Numbered from the stretch's first letter, positions 34,568-42,703 are shown. The stretch is 64,000 nt of DNA from RGIG9115 sp045603225 (GCA_045603225.1 JAZULT010000011.1:1-64000); one strand, 5' to 3'. Numbers and translations: made by a program. Notes: generated by a model not told the origin, from the sequence alone.

Positions 34568-36748
34568 TTATTCCGAAAGTCCTGTCTCTGCATACGGAGC
34601 CAGGGAAACAAGTCCCGTCATATCGCTCCAGATGAAGGCTTTCATCTTTGTTGCATCAGAGTCTATCGCTACATTTTCAAGCTTATACTCTACCAAGCCA
34701 TAAGTTTTAGCCGGAACAGTCTTTTCCTCAACGGTTACATCCTCAAGTTTTTCACCATTATACTGAGCTATAATAATTGAAGCTTTCTTTTCCGTTTCGC
34801 TAAAGTTTCTTACCAATGCTGTTGCAGATAATGTATTTCCTTTTGAAGCATCAAAGCCTGCAACATACAGATACTTATTCTCCTGAATATCTGCATATCC
34901 TGATGTTTTCCCGTTAATACCTGTACCACCAAAATATATGGCTGTTTTTGTAGTATAATATTCCGGCAAAGTGAAATCGACAGAGAACTCTCCGGCAATT
35001 GTCGGAATCTGTCTGATGTATCCTACTGCATTCATATCAATATTATTTACATCCATTGAAGCCGGAACAGCTAAAACAGTTATGTACTGATTTGCAACAT
35101 AATCAGTTAGTTTACCTGAAACATTTACATTTCTATTTTCAGCATTATACGAAACACGAGTACTTGCCGCAAATGCCGGTGCTTCGCCTGCAACAACTTC
35201 ACATATACGTTCTGCCCAACCACTTGTTTTTCCCAATGCTGTAATTTCAGGGTGTCCGACTCTCACTGTATAGCTTCCACTCTCAAAGAGCGAAAACCAC
35301 TTATTATATTCACCATTGCTTACCACAACTTCATAGTCTTCTACCACAATACCATCTTTAATTAACTCAACCGTTACATTTCCTGAACCCGTATAAGATC
35401 CTGAAACCGTCATAGTACTGTTATCTGAATCATAATATAAATTGTCAATTGTTGCCTGATATGAAACACATTCTACCATTACAGGTTTTTTTGTCATAGT
35501 AATGCTCTTTGTTCCGCTCGGACTATTTATTGTCTCTGTTATGTTTCCCATGTAGTCATATACATAGGCTACATCTCCGGAAAGATTTACACTTGTTGTT
35601 TTCTTATTGTTATTTGAGTCATAAGCGATATAAACAGTAGATGAATCATTTTTATAGGTAGCAAGATATGCATATTCTGCATCATACCACAAAAAGGCAT
35701 CTTGTGTCTTTATCTTTTCCACACTATCAAGTGTCTTGTCTCCTGTCAGTCGGTTATAAGCCTTCATCGAATAGCCTGCCGGCTTCATATTATGTGAGCT
35801 GTCAACAAGTCCGAAGTTATCTTCGTAATCTGATATACCTACATCATTTCTCAAATCATACCAGAAGCTTATACCTTTTCTGCCATTTTCCTTTAAGTAT
35901 CTTTCCCACTGCACACCGAGCTTTGCAACCATAGCTGCCTGATCAGATTCATTTCCTGCTTTATCATTATCAGCAGTTACTCCATTTTCTGTCATCCACA
36001 CCTCGCCCGTGTAACCGTAGCTGTCAAAAATCCCTTCCCATTCGCTCAGTCCTTTTACATAAACCTCATCATTAAGCTGAGTGTATAAGTGTATTGAAAA
36101 GGCATCAATAAGACTATTTACGTCTCCTTGTTTTTTTACATAATCAAAAATCGCCTTTCCGAAATCCGTATCAGCATCATCAACACCGGTAATTGCACCG
36201 CAAACTACCATTGCAGTCGGGTCAAGCTCATCAATTATGGCTTTAGCGTCAAGATAAAGCTTCGCATAATCCGTTCCGTCAGCTAAAAGATTATAGTTGA
36301 AACCCTTAATATTAGGCTCGTTCCAGATTTCATATGCATCAACATAATCCTTAACCTGCCCCACAGTGTATCTTACATAATCAAGATATCCGTTGTAATA
36401 TGTCATATTATCCTGTGTCGGAAACACAGTATCCTTCTCAACTCCATACGCATCATTACCGTACGACAGGAGAAGAAGATGATTTATACCTGCCTCTTCC
36501 ACACGTTTCATATAATCAATATCTTTACTGCGGATTGTAAAAGAGCCTCCGGGGGTACTTTGCATATAGTCCCAGCGACATTCATCTCGAATCCATTCCA
36601 CCTTTGTATCTCTTACAGATTGAATATTGGATATATTGTCATACGAGTCACCTAAACCCATATGAGTACATACACCAAAATTCGCCGCTGAGACACTTGC
36701 TGTTGTCATGCTTGCGCACAACGCCAAAGTGATCAGAAACTTTTTCAC
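34568..36748 (-). CDS. Secreted GH39-like (clan GH-A) glycosidase with C-terminal accessory domains
   Basis: 726 residues from a GTG at 36748, eight bases after AAGGAGG. Signal peptide about 1-22 (ASVSAAN). A TIM barrel (about 24-330) starting FGVCTHMG, with acid/base Glu144 in YEIWNEPNIKG and nucleophile Glu254 in VWMTENGVT; then a short beta-domain (about 345-425), an Ig-like domain (about 430-520), and a C-terminal pair (about 530-726) beginning STRVSYNAENRNVNVSGKL and ending MKAFIWSDMTGLVSLAP, homologous to parts of the DUF4886 and 1,321-residue proteins. Substrate unknown; GH39/GH5-like barrels act on xylan, glucan or related polymers. First gene of the glycan operon, next to its promoter and divergent AraC regulator. 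Confidence 0.87.
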   Translation of the reverse strand: MKKFLITLALCASMTTASVSAANFGVCTHMGLGDSYDNISNIQSVRDTKVEWIRDECRWDYMQSTPGGSFTIRSKDIDYMKRVEEAGINHLLLLSYGNDAYGVEKDTVFPTQDNMTYYNGYLDYVRYTVGQVKDYVDAYEIWNEPNIKGFNYNLLADGTDYAKLYLDAKAIIDELDPTAMVVCGAITGVDDADTDFGKAIFDYVKKQGDVNSLIDAFSIHLYTQLNDEVYVKGLSEWEGIFDSYGYTGEVWMTENGVTADNDKAGNESDQAAMVAKLGVQWERYLKENGRKGISFWYDLRNDVGISDYEDNFGLVDSSHNMKPAGYSMKAYNRLTGDKTLDSVEKIKTQDAFLWYDAEYAYLATYKNDSSTVYIAYDSNNNKKTTSVNLSGDVAYVYDYMGNITETINSPSGTKSITMTKKPVMVECVSYQATIDNLYYDSDNSTMTVSGSYTGSGNVTVELIKDGIVVEDYEVVVSNGEYNKWFSLFESGSYTVRVGHPEITALGKTSGWAERICEVVAGEAPAFAASTRVSYNAENRNVNVSGKLTDYVANQYITVLAVPASMDVNNIDMNAVGYIRQIPTIAGEFSVDFTLPEYYTTKTAIYFGGTGINGKTSGYADIQENKYLYVAGFDASKGNTLSATALVRNFSETEKKASIIIAQYNGEKLEDVTVEEKTVPAKTYGLVEYKLENVAIDSDATKMKAFIWSDMTGLVSLAPYAETGLSE

Positions 36749-36804
36749 CTTGAATACCTCCTTGCATTTTTTATTTGTGTATACTAATGCATTTTATATT
36801 TTTT

Positions 36805-36833
36805 ATTATACTACTATTATTCCTTTTAGTCTA
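36805..36833 (-). promoter_or_regulatory. Likely main promoter of the glycan operon
   Basis: TAGACT, 17-base spacer, TATAAT on the minus strand, about 55 bases before the first gene. The degenerate -35 fits activator control by the divergent AraC protein. Confidence 0.5.
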
Positions 36834-36937
36834 TATGTATAATTGATTTTTATAAATTTTCTTTTATGTAAAATTGATATTTTTTTATTTTCTCTCCATG
36901 TTTTACCATTATTAATTATGTTTTTACATCCAACCAC

Positions 36938-36966
36938 TTGACTAATAATGTATAAAGTGATATAAT
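36938..36966 (+). promoter_or_regulatory. Promoter of the second AraC regulator
   Basis: TTGACT, 17-base spacer, TATAAT on the plus strand. AAGAGGA ribosome site at about 36988-36994, ATG at 37005. Confidence 0.75.
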
Positions 36967-37004
36967 TATTTTGAGAAATTAAGTTTTTAAGAGGACTTTT
37001 AATA

Positions 37005-37877
37005 ATGAATAATAATATAGGTTTTTCTACATTAAAAAACGAAGATGCATATCAAACTCCAAAAATGCCTGATGAATATCCTTTCTGGATTTGTCAATAT
37101 GGTCATACTTATTCGGATAAAACATATCATGAAGTATCAGTTAATTCTCCTGTAACACGAATTGAATACATCGTATCAGGTAAAGGAGTTATAAATTCCA
37201 AAAATATTTCATGTATTGTTAATCAAGGAGATACTTATATTCTTCACGAAGGCGATGACCATAACTACTATTCTGATCTTACTAATCCGTTAGATAAAAT
37301 TTGGATTAATGTAAAAGGTAAATTAGTGCAAGATATTATGAAAATATACCATCTGAATAATGTTATTCTATTCAAGCATATTAATTCAAAAGATTGGATA
37401 GAAAATATTCACGCAATTTGCAAAAGTACAAACGATCCATACATAATACAGTCTAAAGTAAGTGCTGTTTTTCTTAATATGGTTCAATTCTTGTCAAGGC
37501 ACTATATGGTTTCCCAATCAAGAATTGACTTTATGGATGATATGCGTTCATACATCGACTTGCATATTCAAGACAATATAACAATCGATGATTTAACAAA
37601 ATTCTCAAAAAAATCACCGGAGCATACTATACGCCTATTTAATTTAAGATTTGGAATGACACCGCACAAATATATTTTAAAAAGCAAGTTGCAATTAGCT
37701 CAAACCCTTCTTCACTCATCAAATGACAGTGTAGAAAAAATATCAGAAAAACTTAACTTCTGCAATGTGGGGCATTTTTCAAAAATTTTCAATCAATATA
37801 TAGGCATCCGCCCATCAGAATACAGAAAAAAATTCCGGAATGCTACAATATATCCGGAACAAATTACTATACCTTAA
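37005..37877 (+). CDS. AraC-family transcriptional regulator
   Basis: 290 residues. N-terminal cupin ligand domain (about 30-140; EYIVSGKGVINS, GDTYILHEGDDHNYY) and C-terminal AraC helix-turn-helix pair (about 185-285). The second helix-turn-helix reads LNFCNVGHFSKIFNQYIGIRPSEYR, close to the family signature. The first helix-turn-helix is less typical (FSKKSPEHTIRLFNLRFGMTP). Divergent from the 25-kb minus-strand glycan cluster, with intergenic DNA holding both promoters, so it is the most likely activator of that cluster; inducer unknown. Followed directly by a rho-independent terminator. Confidence 0.92.
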   Translation: MNNNIGFSTLKNEDAYQTPKMPDEYPFWICQYGHTYSDKTYHEVSVNSPVTRIEYIVSGKGVINSKNISCIVNQGDTYILHEGDDHNYYSDLTNPLDKIWINVKGKLVQDIMKIYHLNNVILFKHINSKDWIENIHAICKSTNDPYIIQSKVSAVFLNMVQFLSRHYMVSQSRIDFMDDMRSYIDLHIQDNITIDDLTKFSKKSPEHTIRLFNLRFGMTPHKYILKSKLQLAQTLLHSSNDSVEKISEKLNFCNVGHFSKIFNQYIGIRPSEYRKKFRNATIYPEQITIP

Positions 37878-37892
37878 TATTTTTGATAATTC

Positions 37893-37925
37893 AAACGACC
37901 TTGTTAAAAAAAGCAAGGTCGTTTT
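37893..37925 (+). terminator. Rho-independent terminator after the AraC gene
   Basis: 11-bp stem AAACGACCTTG/CAAGGTCGTTT (37893-37903, 37914-37924) followed by a short T run. Its 3' arm lies inside the end of the small minus-strand gene at 37904-38062. Confidence 0.8.
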
Positions 37926-38062
37926 GTCTTCATTAAGGCACAAAAAGTAAACACATCGTTTTCATAGTTTTTTTCTGGATTCTTATCATATATTACTATC
38001 CAATCATCTTGATTGATATTATTATATTTTTCTATATAATCCTTAAAATATATATCTTGCAT
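37904..38062 (-). CDS. Small hypothetical protein with its own promoter (52 residues)
   Basis: Start ATG at 38062 with GAGGGG six bases upstream and a TTGAAT-17-TATAAT promoter at 38100-38128, so initiation signals are good. The product is acidic, soluble-looking, reading MQDIYFKDYIEKYNN then DDWIVIYDKNPEKNYEND. I do not recognise it. The last residues (KTKRPCFF) are encoded inside the terminator stem of the neighbouring AraC gene, which suggests the frame may be the 5' remnant of a longer gene cut by rearrangement. Confidence 0.5.
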   Translation of the reverse strand: MQDIYFKDYIEKYNNINQDDWIVIYDKNPEKNYENDVFTFCALMKTKRPCFF

Positions 38063-38099
38063 TCGATTCCCCTCGCACTTCATCAACATATTATATTAA

Positions 38100-38128
38100 A
38101 TTATACCATAGTTTTACTATTAATTCAA
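38100..38128 (-). promoter_or_regulatory. Promoter of the 52-residue gene
   Basis: TTGAAT, 17-base spacer, TATAAT on the minus strand, followed within 40 bases by GAGGGG and ATG. Confidence 0.6.
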
Positions 38129-38234
38129 TCGGCATAGCAAACGAAAATCACACTTATATTTTTACATCTTGTAGTACTCATTAAAAATACTACTCTATTA
38201 CAAGCAACTTTCTTTAGAGTTAATTTAATAAAAA

Positions 38235-38315
38235 TTATTTACAATACATTCTGTATGTTAAAACAAATTTTATAGCTTCATTACAATAAAAGTAATCAAA
38301 TTCTAAAGACATCAT
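38235..38315 (-). CDS. Micro-ORF with strong ribosome site (26 residues)
   Basis: ATG ATG start preceded by AAGGGGGTGAGA, a near-ideal ribosome site. Product MMSLEFDYFYCN then EAIKFVLTYRMYCK; two cysteines, hydrophobic-aromatic. No family recognised. Could be a small peptide gene or a truncated remnant; it lies just after a minus-strand terminator hairpin. The rest of 38090-38644 holds repeats and hairpins but no larger gene. Confidence 0.3.
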   Translation of the reverse strand: MMSLEFDYFYCNEAIKFVLTYRMYCK

Positions 38316-38344
38316 TCTCACCCCCTTGTATTAAATTTAGGTAC

Positions 38345-38378
38345 AAAAAAAGACAGCCTATATATTCATAGACTGCCT
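38345..38378 (-). terminator. Rho-independent terminator (minus strand)
   Basis: Stem AGGCAGTCTAT/ATAGGCTGTCT (two G-U pairs) followed by at least six U in the minus-strand transcript. No intact gene lies directly upstream, so it may belong to a decayed unit. Confidence 0.65.
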
Positions 38379-38532
38379 CACACTTTCGTGTATTTGATAT
38401 ATTAAATTTTATTCGTTATCATCCCTCTCATTGCTTATTTAGACTTATAAATGAACAATAAAGCACCCAACTTTTCAAAAAATGAAAAAAGGGCAAGCTC
38501 TGAAACCCTTGATATTACTGGGTTTTCAGCAC

Positions 38533-38580
38533 TTGTCCCTATTATAACATGAGCATATAAAGACTGTATAATCTAGATGC
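38533..38580 (+). repeat. Compound dispersed repeat (both cores)
   Basis: 38533-38558 matches the repeats at 40049-40072 (inverted) and 1168-1189 (inverted); 38555-38580 is the 26-base repeat also at 653 and 2114. Just upstream is an AAACCC/GGGTTT stem (about 38504-38526). Confidence 0.75.
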
Positions 38581-38644
38581 TGGGATTTCAAATGCATTAA
38601 CAATGTTGTTTATTTGATTCGGCTTTTTAACGCAGATGTGTAAT

Positions 38645-39931
38645 TTATGAATTGTTTTTTTTAATTTTAATTCTTCTTACAAAGGCTGCCTTATGACACA
38701 AGCCATCGTCATCAACATATTTCAGATTATTATACAGAACTATAAATGTATCTTCACTGATTTTGTCTACGAAAGTGTTGCTGTAACTTATCGAATTTCC
38801 AAATTTGGCATCAAAATCTTTAAGGTCTTCTGCCCTGCATTCTTTCAAAGTTTTCCCTATAATGCTGTAAGGCCCACTCCATGTTTTTCCGTTATCCTCC
38901 GAAATCTTGAAGTGAACACCCGGTCTTCCGTAGACAACAACAACAACTCCGTTATCAAGTGCAACCACATGTGGCGTTACGCTTTCATCAGAAATAATTT
39001 CGGGTTTCGACCATGTATATCCATTATCTTCCGAAATGCAGACAGCGGTACCAAACGGCTCAACATCAGTACACAAATCCATTCGCATTGCGCATATAAT
39101 TATTCCACTAGGTGTCATGTCTATCGAAGCTTCCTGACCATCGCCTGTATATCCATAAGGCAAATCAACACTTTTTGCTATGATGCCCCTCTTTTTCCAT
39201 GTGTGTCCGCCATCTTCTGAAGCGAGCAAATATGCAACTCCGCAATAATGGTCAGAAACATCCGGATGCTGACCGTATGCATAAGCACCCAAAGAACCAT
39301 CGGCAAGTTTAATTACAGAACCGAAGTATGGATTTTTAAAAATACATTGCTTCATTCTTTCTTCAACATCAACGAAACCTGCTTCAGTATTACCTTTCGT
39401 GTTAACCAGAATTTCTCTCTCAGGAAAATCTATTTTCACGGGATAAATCTTTGGTTCGCTGTCTTTGTTTGCATATTCGAGTATTTCAAATCCTTTGGAT
39501 GTATCCGGAATATCTCCATATCTGTAACTTTTCATTATCGCTTCTTTTGTGGGGTATAAGAATTCTTTTTGCACCTTAACGCCTTCTATAGCATTTAAAT
39601 TTTTCTTTTCACGAAAAGCAATAATTGATTCTTCAGTCTCTATGTAAGGATTATCAATTCCGTTTAAAATTCCTATATCAAATTCACTTTCACCATCTTC
39701 AACAAAGTACCATGTGTCACCATTGTCATCAGATGCGTAATACAAATTCGGCACCACCTGCATATTATCAGTGTCACCGCAATCAATTTCACCATTAAAT
39801 CGGATAATAAGCCTGCCGTCAATATTACGCCACATTCTGGGAATAGCATATACTCCCCATTTTTTTGTTTCTTCATTGATAGGAGGAGAAAAAACAAGCT
39901 TTTCTTCTCCCATGACTATTTTCACTGACAT
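38645..39931 (-). CDS. Sialidase-fold (BNR/Asp-box) protein
   Basis: 428 residues from the ATG at 39931 (AAGGGGA upstream; an in-frame ATG at 39955 lacks one). No signal peptide. At least four Asp boxes typical of the six-bladed sialidase propeller: SDDNGDTW, SEDGGHTW, SEDNGYTW and SEDNGKTW. An Arg near IPRMWRN could correspond to the sialidase FRIP arginine, but the full arginine triad and Tyr/Glu pair cannot be assigned by eye. It may be an exo-sialidase (GH33-like) or another propeller hydrolase acting inside the cell. The gene stands alone between inverted dispersed repeats (38533-38558 and 40049-40072). Confidence 0.8.
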   Translation of the reverse strand: MSVKIVMGEEKLVFSPPINEETKKWGVYAIPRMWRNIDGRLIIRFNGEIDCGDTDNMQVVPNLYYASDDNGDTWYFVEDGESEFDIGILNGIDNPYIETEESIIAFREKKNLNAIEGVKVQKEFLYPTKEAIMKSYRYGDIPDTSKGFEILEYANKDSEPKIYPVKIDFPEREILVNTKGNTEAGFVDVEERMKQCIFKNPYFGSVIKLADGSLGAYAYGQHPDVSDHYCGVAYLLASEDGGHTWKKRGIIAKSVDLPYGYTGDGQEASIDMTPSGIIICAMRMDLCTDVEPFGTAVCISEDNGYTWSKPEIISDESVTPHVVALDNGVVVVVYGRPGVHFKISEDNGKTWSGPYSIIGKTLKECRAEDLKDFDAKFGNSISYSNTFVDKISEDTFIVLYNNLKYVDDDGLCHKAAFVRRIKIKKNNS

Positions 39932-40048
39932 ATAATAATTCCCCTTTCGTCTCAATCGCTAAAGAGCTCATTCTTCTTTGATTATATTTTCTTTCCATTT
40001 GCATCTTTGGTAGCTTGTCCTCTATAAACACCATTCAGCACTCTTACT

Positions 40049-40072
40049 ATGCTCATGTGATATTAGGGACAA
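40049..40072 (-). repeat. Inverted copy of the dispersed repeat, 5' side of the sialidase-like gene
   Basis: Its reverse complement matches 38533-38558 with few mismatches (TTGTCCCTAATATCACATGA versus TTGTCCCTATTATAACATGA). Confidence 0.75.
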
Positions 40073-40133
40073 AAAATATTATATTCTAAATGTCTTTATC
40101 ACTATTTTGAGCAAACATTTTAATAGCTTTAAT

Positions 40134-40196
40134 TCATTTTCTTCTGGCTCTTTTCAGATTATCTTTTGTTGTTTCACAAAATACCGCTTCCACCAT
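40134..40196 (-). CDS. Micro-ORF downstream of a near-consensus promoter (20 residues)
   Basis: MVEAVFCETTKDNLKRARRK, starting 26 bases after the -10 box of the promoter at 40222-40250, with no clear ribosome site. Might be a leader peptide of the sialidase-like gene 200 bases further on, or the stump of a deleted gene. The rest of 39956-40292 holds only a repeat and AT-rich DNA. Confidence 0.25.
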   Translation of the reverse strand: MVEAVFCETTKDNLKRARRK

Positions 40197-40221
40197 ATCA
40201 GTACATCACAATCATGAAAGT

Positions 40222-40250
40222 ATTATAGCATAAATCCCCAAAAAAGTCAA
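40222..40250 (-). promoter_or_regulatory. Near-consensus promoter upstream of the sialidase-like gene
   Basis: TTGACT, 17-base spacer, TATAAT on the minus strand. It would give the sialidase-like gene an approximately 290-base 5' leader containing the inverted repeat. Confidence 0.7.
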
Positions 40251-40270
40251 CATATATCTGAATTCAACAA

Positions 40271-40295
40271 AAAAAGTGCACGAGGCACTTTTTTA
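40271..40295 (-). terminator. Rho-independent terminator after the GH32-like gene
   Basis: Stem AAAAAAGTGC/GCACTTTTTT with a 5-base loop, overlapping the GH32 stop codon. A/T tracts on both sides mean it could work in both directions. Confidence 0.75.
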
Positions 40296-41792
40296 AAATG
40301 TGTTTGTTGAAGACAAACTGCAGATTTTTATATTTTCAAATTTACTTCCGTCCGACAATGCATAAATTCCTGTTGTATTATCTCCTTCAATGTATATACG
40401 TCTGCCAATTGCCTGACGTTCATTGACGTAAACTTCAAAAACCGATTTATCAGCAAAAATATCCATGTAAAGCTTTTCACCGTTTTTCAGCTCAAACGGT
40501 GCTTCTTCAATTTCTTCTTTTCCTGATGCTACACTTTTAAATCTCAGCTTTTTATCTTGTCTGTCAACCGTTATTTCGATATACTCCTTGAAATTATCAT
40601 CAGCTTTTACAATAAACCCTGCATTTTCCTTAAGATCTATTTCGGCTTTTATTCTGAACTGTTCTCCGTTTGTAAAATCAATCTTTTCCTTACCCGAAAA
40701 AGCTCCCGGAGCATATATTTTTCCGCCATATTCAAGCATATCAAGCTCATCTGCCGGTGCCATGTGAAGCTCTCCGTCCTCTAACCACAGAAGTCTCGGA
40801 AAAGAGTAAACTCCCGCCCAGCCGTATTTTTCATATTTATCATATTCTCTAAACCATACCCACATTATATGACGGTTTTTTCCATCAACTAGAGCCTCGG
40901 GAGCAAAATACGAATCGTAATTCCATGACATTCTCCCATGCTTTTCAGGGTAAAATGTTTCATCATCCAGAGTTCCTATATAGTACTGACAACCTCTGTT
41001 GTGCGCTATAAAGAGCTGAAGCCATGAATCTGTAAGCTGACCTCCTGATTTTTTGTCAGGAAGCGGAAGAAATGACGGACACATATCATCTTCAGTCACA
41101 TCCGGCCATTCAGGATTACTATGGTCGTTTTTGTAAAACCTGTGAACATATTCCCAGTTTTTTAAGTCCGTTGACTTGTAAAGCTCTGTCCAGTCACCTT
41201 TATATTTTTCTTCAGAATTTTCATCACGTCCGAATTCATTTAATACAACTAAATTTCCAAGCTGCATATAATATGTATTATCAATTTTCCATATATTACT
41301 CGGATCGGCATTTCCGACATGAACAATTTCGCCGTCAATCTCAATATCTTTTATTCCCCAATATGAAGCATTTACAGCAATAGGAGTTATTCTTTCCCAC
41401 TTAACATACGGTGGTTTTGAACAGGCAATTGCTATTCCGCTGTTATCAGCACCGTCTTTGTCTTTAAATTTCCAGAAGGTCAGATATGCCGTTCCGTCAT
41501 CATCTAAAAATGCACCTCCACTGAAACAACCTTCATCATTATCTGTTGTAAGTGCATCAGGCATTTCCTCCCAATAAAGCAAATCCCTTGATTTTATGTG
41601 CCCCCAATGAAATCCCTCTGTATCATGATTTCTGTAAAGATACATAAGATGATATTCACCATCAGCATAAAATGCACCGTTCGGGTCGCCCGGATAAGCA
41701 TCAATCCCCGGTGCTGCAAAATGAAATTTCGGTCTGTGTTTGTCATTGACCATTTTTAGTGTTTCTTCTCTGAAGCTCATATTAATTTCCAT
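40293..41792 (-). CDS. GH32-like glycoside hydrolase with altered catalytic motifs
   Basis: 499 residues from the ATG at 41792, preceded by AGAAAGG; no signal peptide. Five-bladed propeller plus C-terminal beta-sandwich (about 345-495) as in fructan hydrolases. The nucleophile motif is intact (Asp36 in YPGDPNGAFY) and the FSG motif is present (CFSGGAF, about 89-95). The RDP motif reads NADPSNIW (Asp163 kept, Arg lost) and the EC motif, which normally carries the acid/base Glu, reads DDMCPSF (about 235-241), with Met at that place. It may be a divergent subfamily with another specificity or a different acid/base residue. Normal members cleave sucrose, levan or inulin. Downstream of a DeoR regulator in the same direction, 176 bases apart. 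Confidence 0.8.
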   Translation of the reverse strand: MEINMSFREETLKMVNDKHRPKFHFAAPGIDAYPGDPNGAFYADGEYHLMYLYRNHDTEGFHWGHIKSRDLLYWEEMPDALTTDNDEGCFSGGAFLDDDGTAYLTFWKFKDKDGADNSGIAIACSKPPYVKWERITPIAVNASYWGIKDIEIDGEIVHVGNADPSNIWKIDNTYYMQLGNLVVLNEFGRDENSEEKYKGDWTELYKSTDLKNWEYVHRFYKNDHSNPEWPDVTEDDMCPSFLPLPDKKSGGQLTDSWLQLFIAHNRGCQYYIGTLDDETFYPEKHGRMSWNYDSYFAPEALVDGKNRHIMWVWFREYDKYEKYGWAGVYSFPRLLWLEDGELHMAPADELDMLEYGGKIYAPGAFSGKEKIDFTNGEQFRIKAEIDLKENAGFIVKADDNFKEYIEITVDRQDKKLRFKSVASGKEEIEEAPFELKNGEKLYMDIFADKSVFEVYVNERQAIGRRIYIEGDNTTGIYALSDGSKFENIKICSLSSTNTF

Positions 41793-41823
41793 AGCCTTTC
41801 TGTCCACAAACAGTAATAAAAAA
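41778..41823 (-). repeat. Translation-start leader shared with the citrate synthase gene, copy 1
   Basis: About 45 bases covering ribosome site and start of the GH32-like gene; nearly the same sequence at 46165-46212 (shared CTTTCTGTCCACAAA and TTAATTTCCATA on the plus strand). Confidence 0.8.
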
Positions 41824-41850
41824 CAAATATATACAACCTTGTTTGTGGAC
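41802..41850 (-). promoter_or_regulatory. Hairpin next to the GH32 ribosome site
   Basis: A perfect 10-bp stem GTCCACAAAC/GTTTGTGGAC with a 29-base loop; its 3' arm in the mRNA ends just before AGAAAGG. It may modulate translation or be an operator for the DeoR protein. Confidence 0.55.
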
Positions 41851-41968
41851 TGACAAGGCGTATAATGGAAATTATGTCCATGTGCATTTTCACTCAACAG
41901 GTGAATATATCGCACGGACAATAAAATCCGTCGGAGGCAAATAACATGATTTTTAACGTTATTTCTCC

Positions 41969-42703
41969 TCAAACAACTTCAATTTTAACTTTTTCTTTAT
42001 ATTTTTCAATAATATCATCCGATATTCCCGAATCCGTTATTATCAAATCAATATCTTCAAGATATCCGCAGTTTTCTACTGCAACTTTATCAAATTTTGA
42101 ATGATCTGCAACAAGAATTTTGTACTTTGCAGAATTCATTATTTTTTTCTGAAGTCTTGTATGCATAGGGTAGGGATTTGTAATTCCCTTTTCTAATGAA
42201 ATACCGCTTGCTCCAATTACACATATATCAGCTGTAATTCCGTCAACAAACTCTTCCGCCTTTTCACCGACAAATCCTCCTGTTTCCGGGAAATAATAAC
42301 CACCACTGCAATATACAATAGACCTTCCGCCAGATAAAACCTGTGTTATTTCCGTATTGGTAGTATAAAAAGTCATATCAGCCATATCTCGAAGAAACTT
42401 TGCTGCTTCAAAAGATGTTGTGCTATTATCAAAAATTACCGATTGTCCCGGCTTGACAAATTCTGTTACCTTTTTCCCGATTCTTGTTTTTTCATCAGAA
42501 TAAAATGTACTTTTATCTCTGTCAGGCTTATTAACATATACAGCCGCACCTCGTTTTTTATACAGATACTTCATTTCTTCAAGATAATCAAGGTCTCTGT
42601 GAATTGTCATTTCTGAAACATTCATTTTCTCAGCCAATTCACGTATAGACACTTCACCGTGAATTTCAAGCAGATTAATTATATCTTCCTGTCTTGTATT
42701 CAA
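41969..42703 (-). CDS. DeoR-family transcriptional regulator
   Basis: 244 residues from a TTG at 42703, six bases after GGAGGTG. N-terminal DeoR helix-turn-helix (about 1-57; RQEDIINLLEIHGEVSIREL, MTIHRDLDYLEE) and C-terminal DeoR sensor domain (about 75-235) of the ISOCOT/NagB-like fold with the usual sugar-phosphate site region (VIFDNSTTSFEAAKFL; VADHSKFDK). Usually a repressor released by a phosphorylated sugar. It precedes the GH32-like gene and likely controls it and itself through the operator at 42740-42766. Confidence 0.93.
   Translation of the reverse strand: MNTRQEDIINLLEIHGEVSIRELAEKMNVSEMTIHRDLDYLEEMKYLYKKRGAAVYVNKPDRDKSTFYSDEKTRIGKKVTEFVKPGQSVIFDNSTTSFEAAKFLRDMADMTFYTTNTEITQVLSGGRSIVYCSGGYYFPETGGFVGEKAEEFVDGITADICVIGASGISLEKGITNPYPMHTRLQKKIMNSAKYKILVADHSKFDKVAVENCGYLEDIDLIITDSGISDDIIEKYKEKVKIEVV

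Noticed and set aside
38440..38540. Possible insertion-sequence end with AAACCC/GGGTTT stem
   Set aside because: No transposase, no target duplication visible; recorded only as repeat and hairpin.
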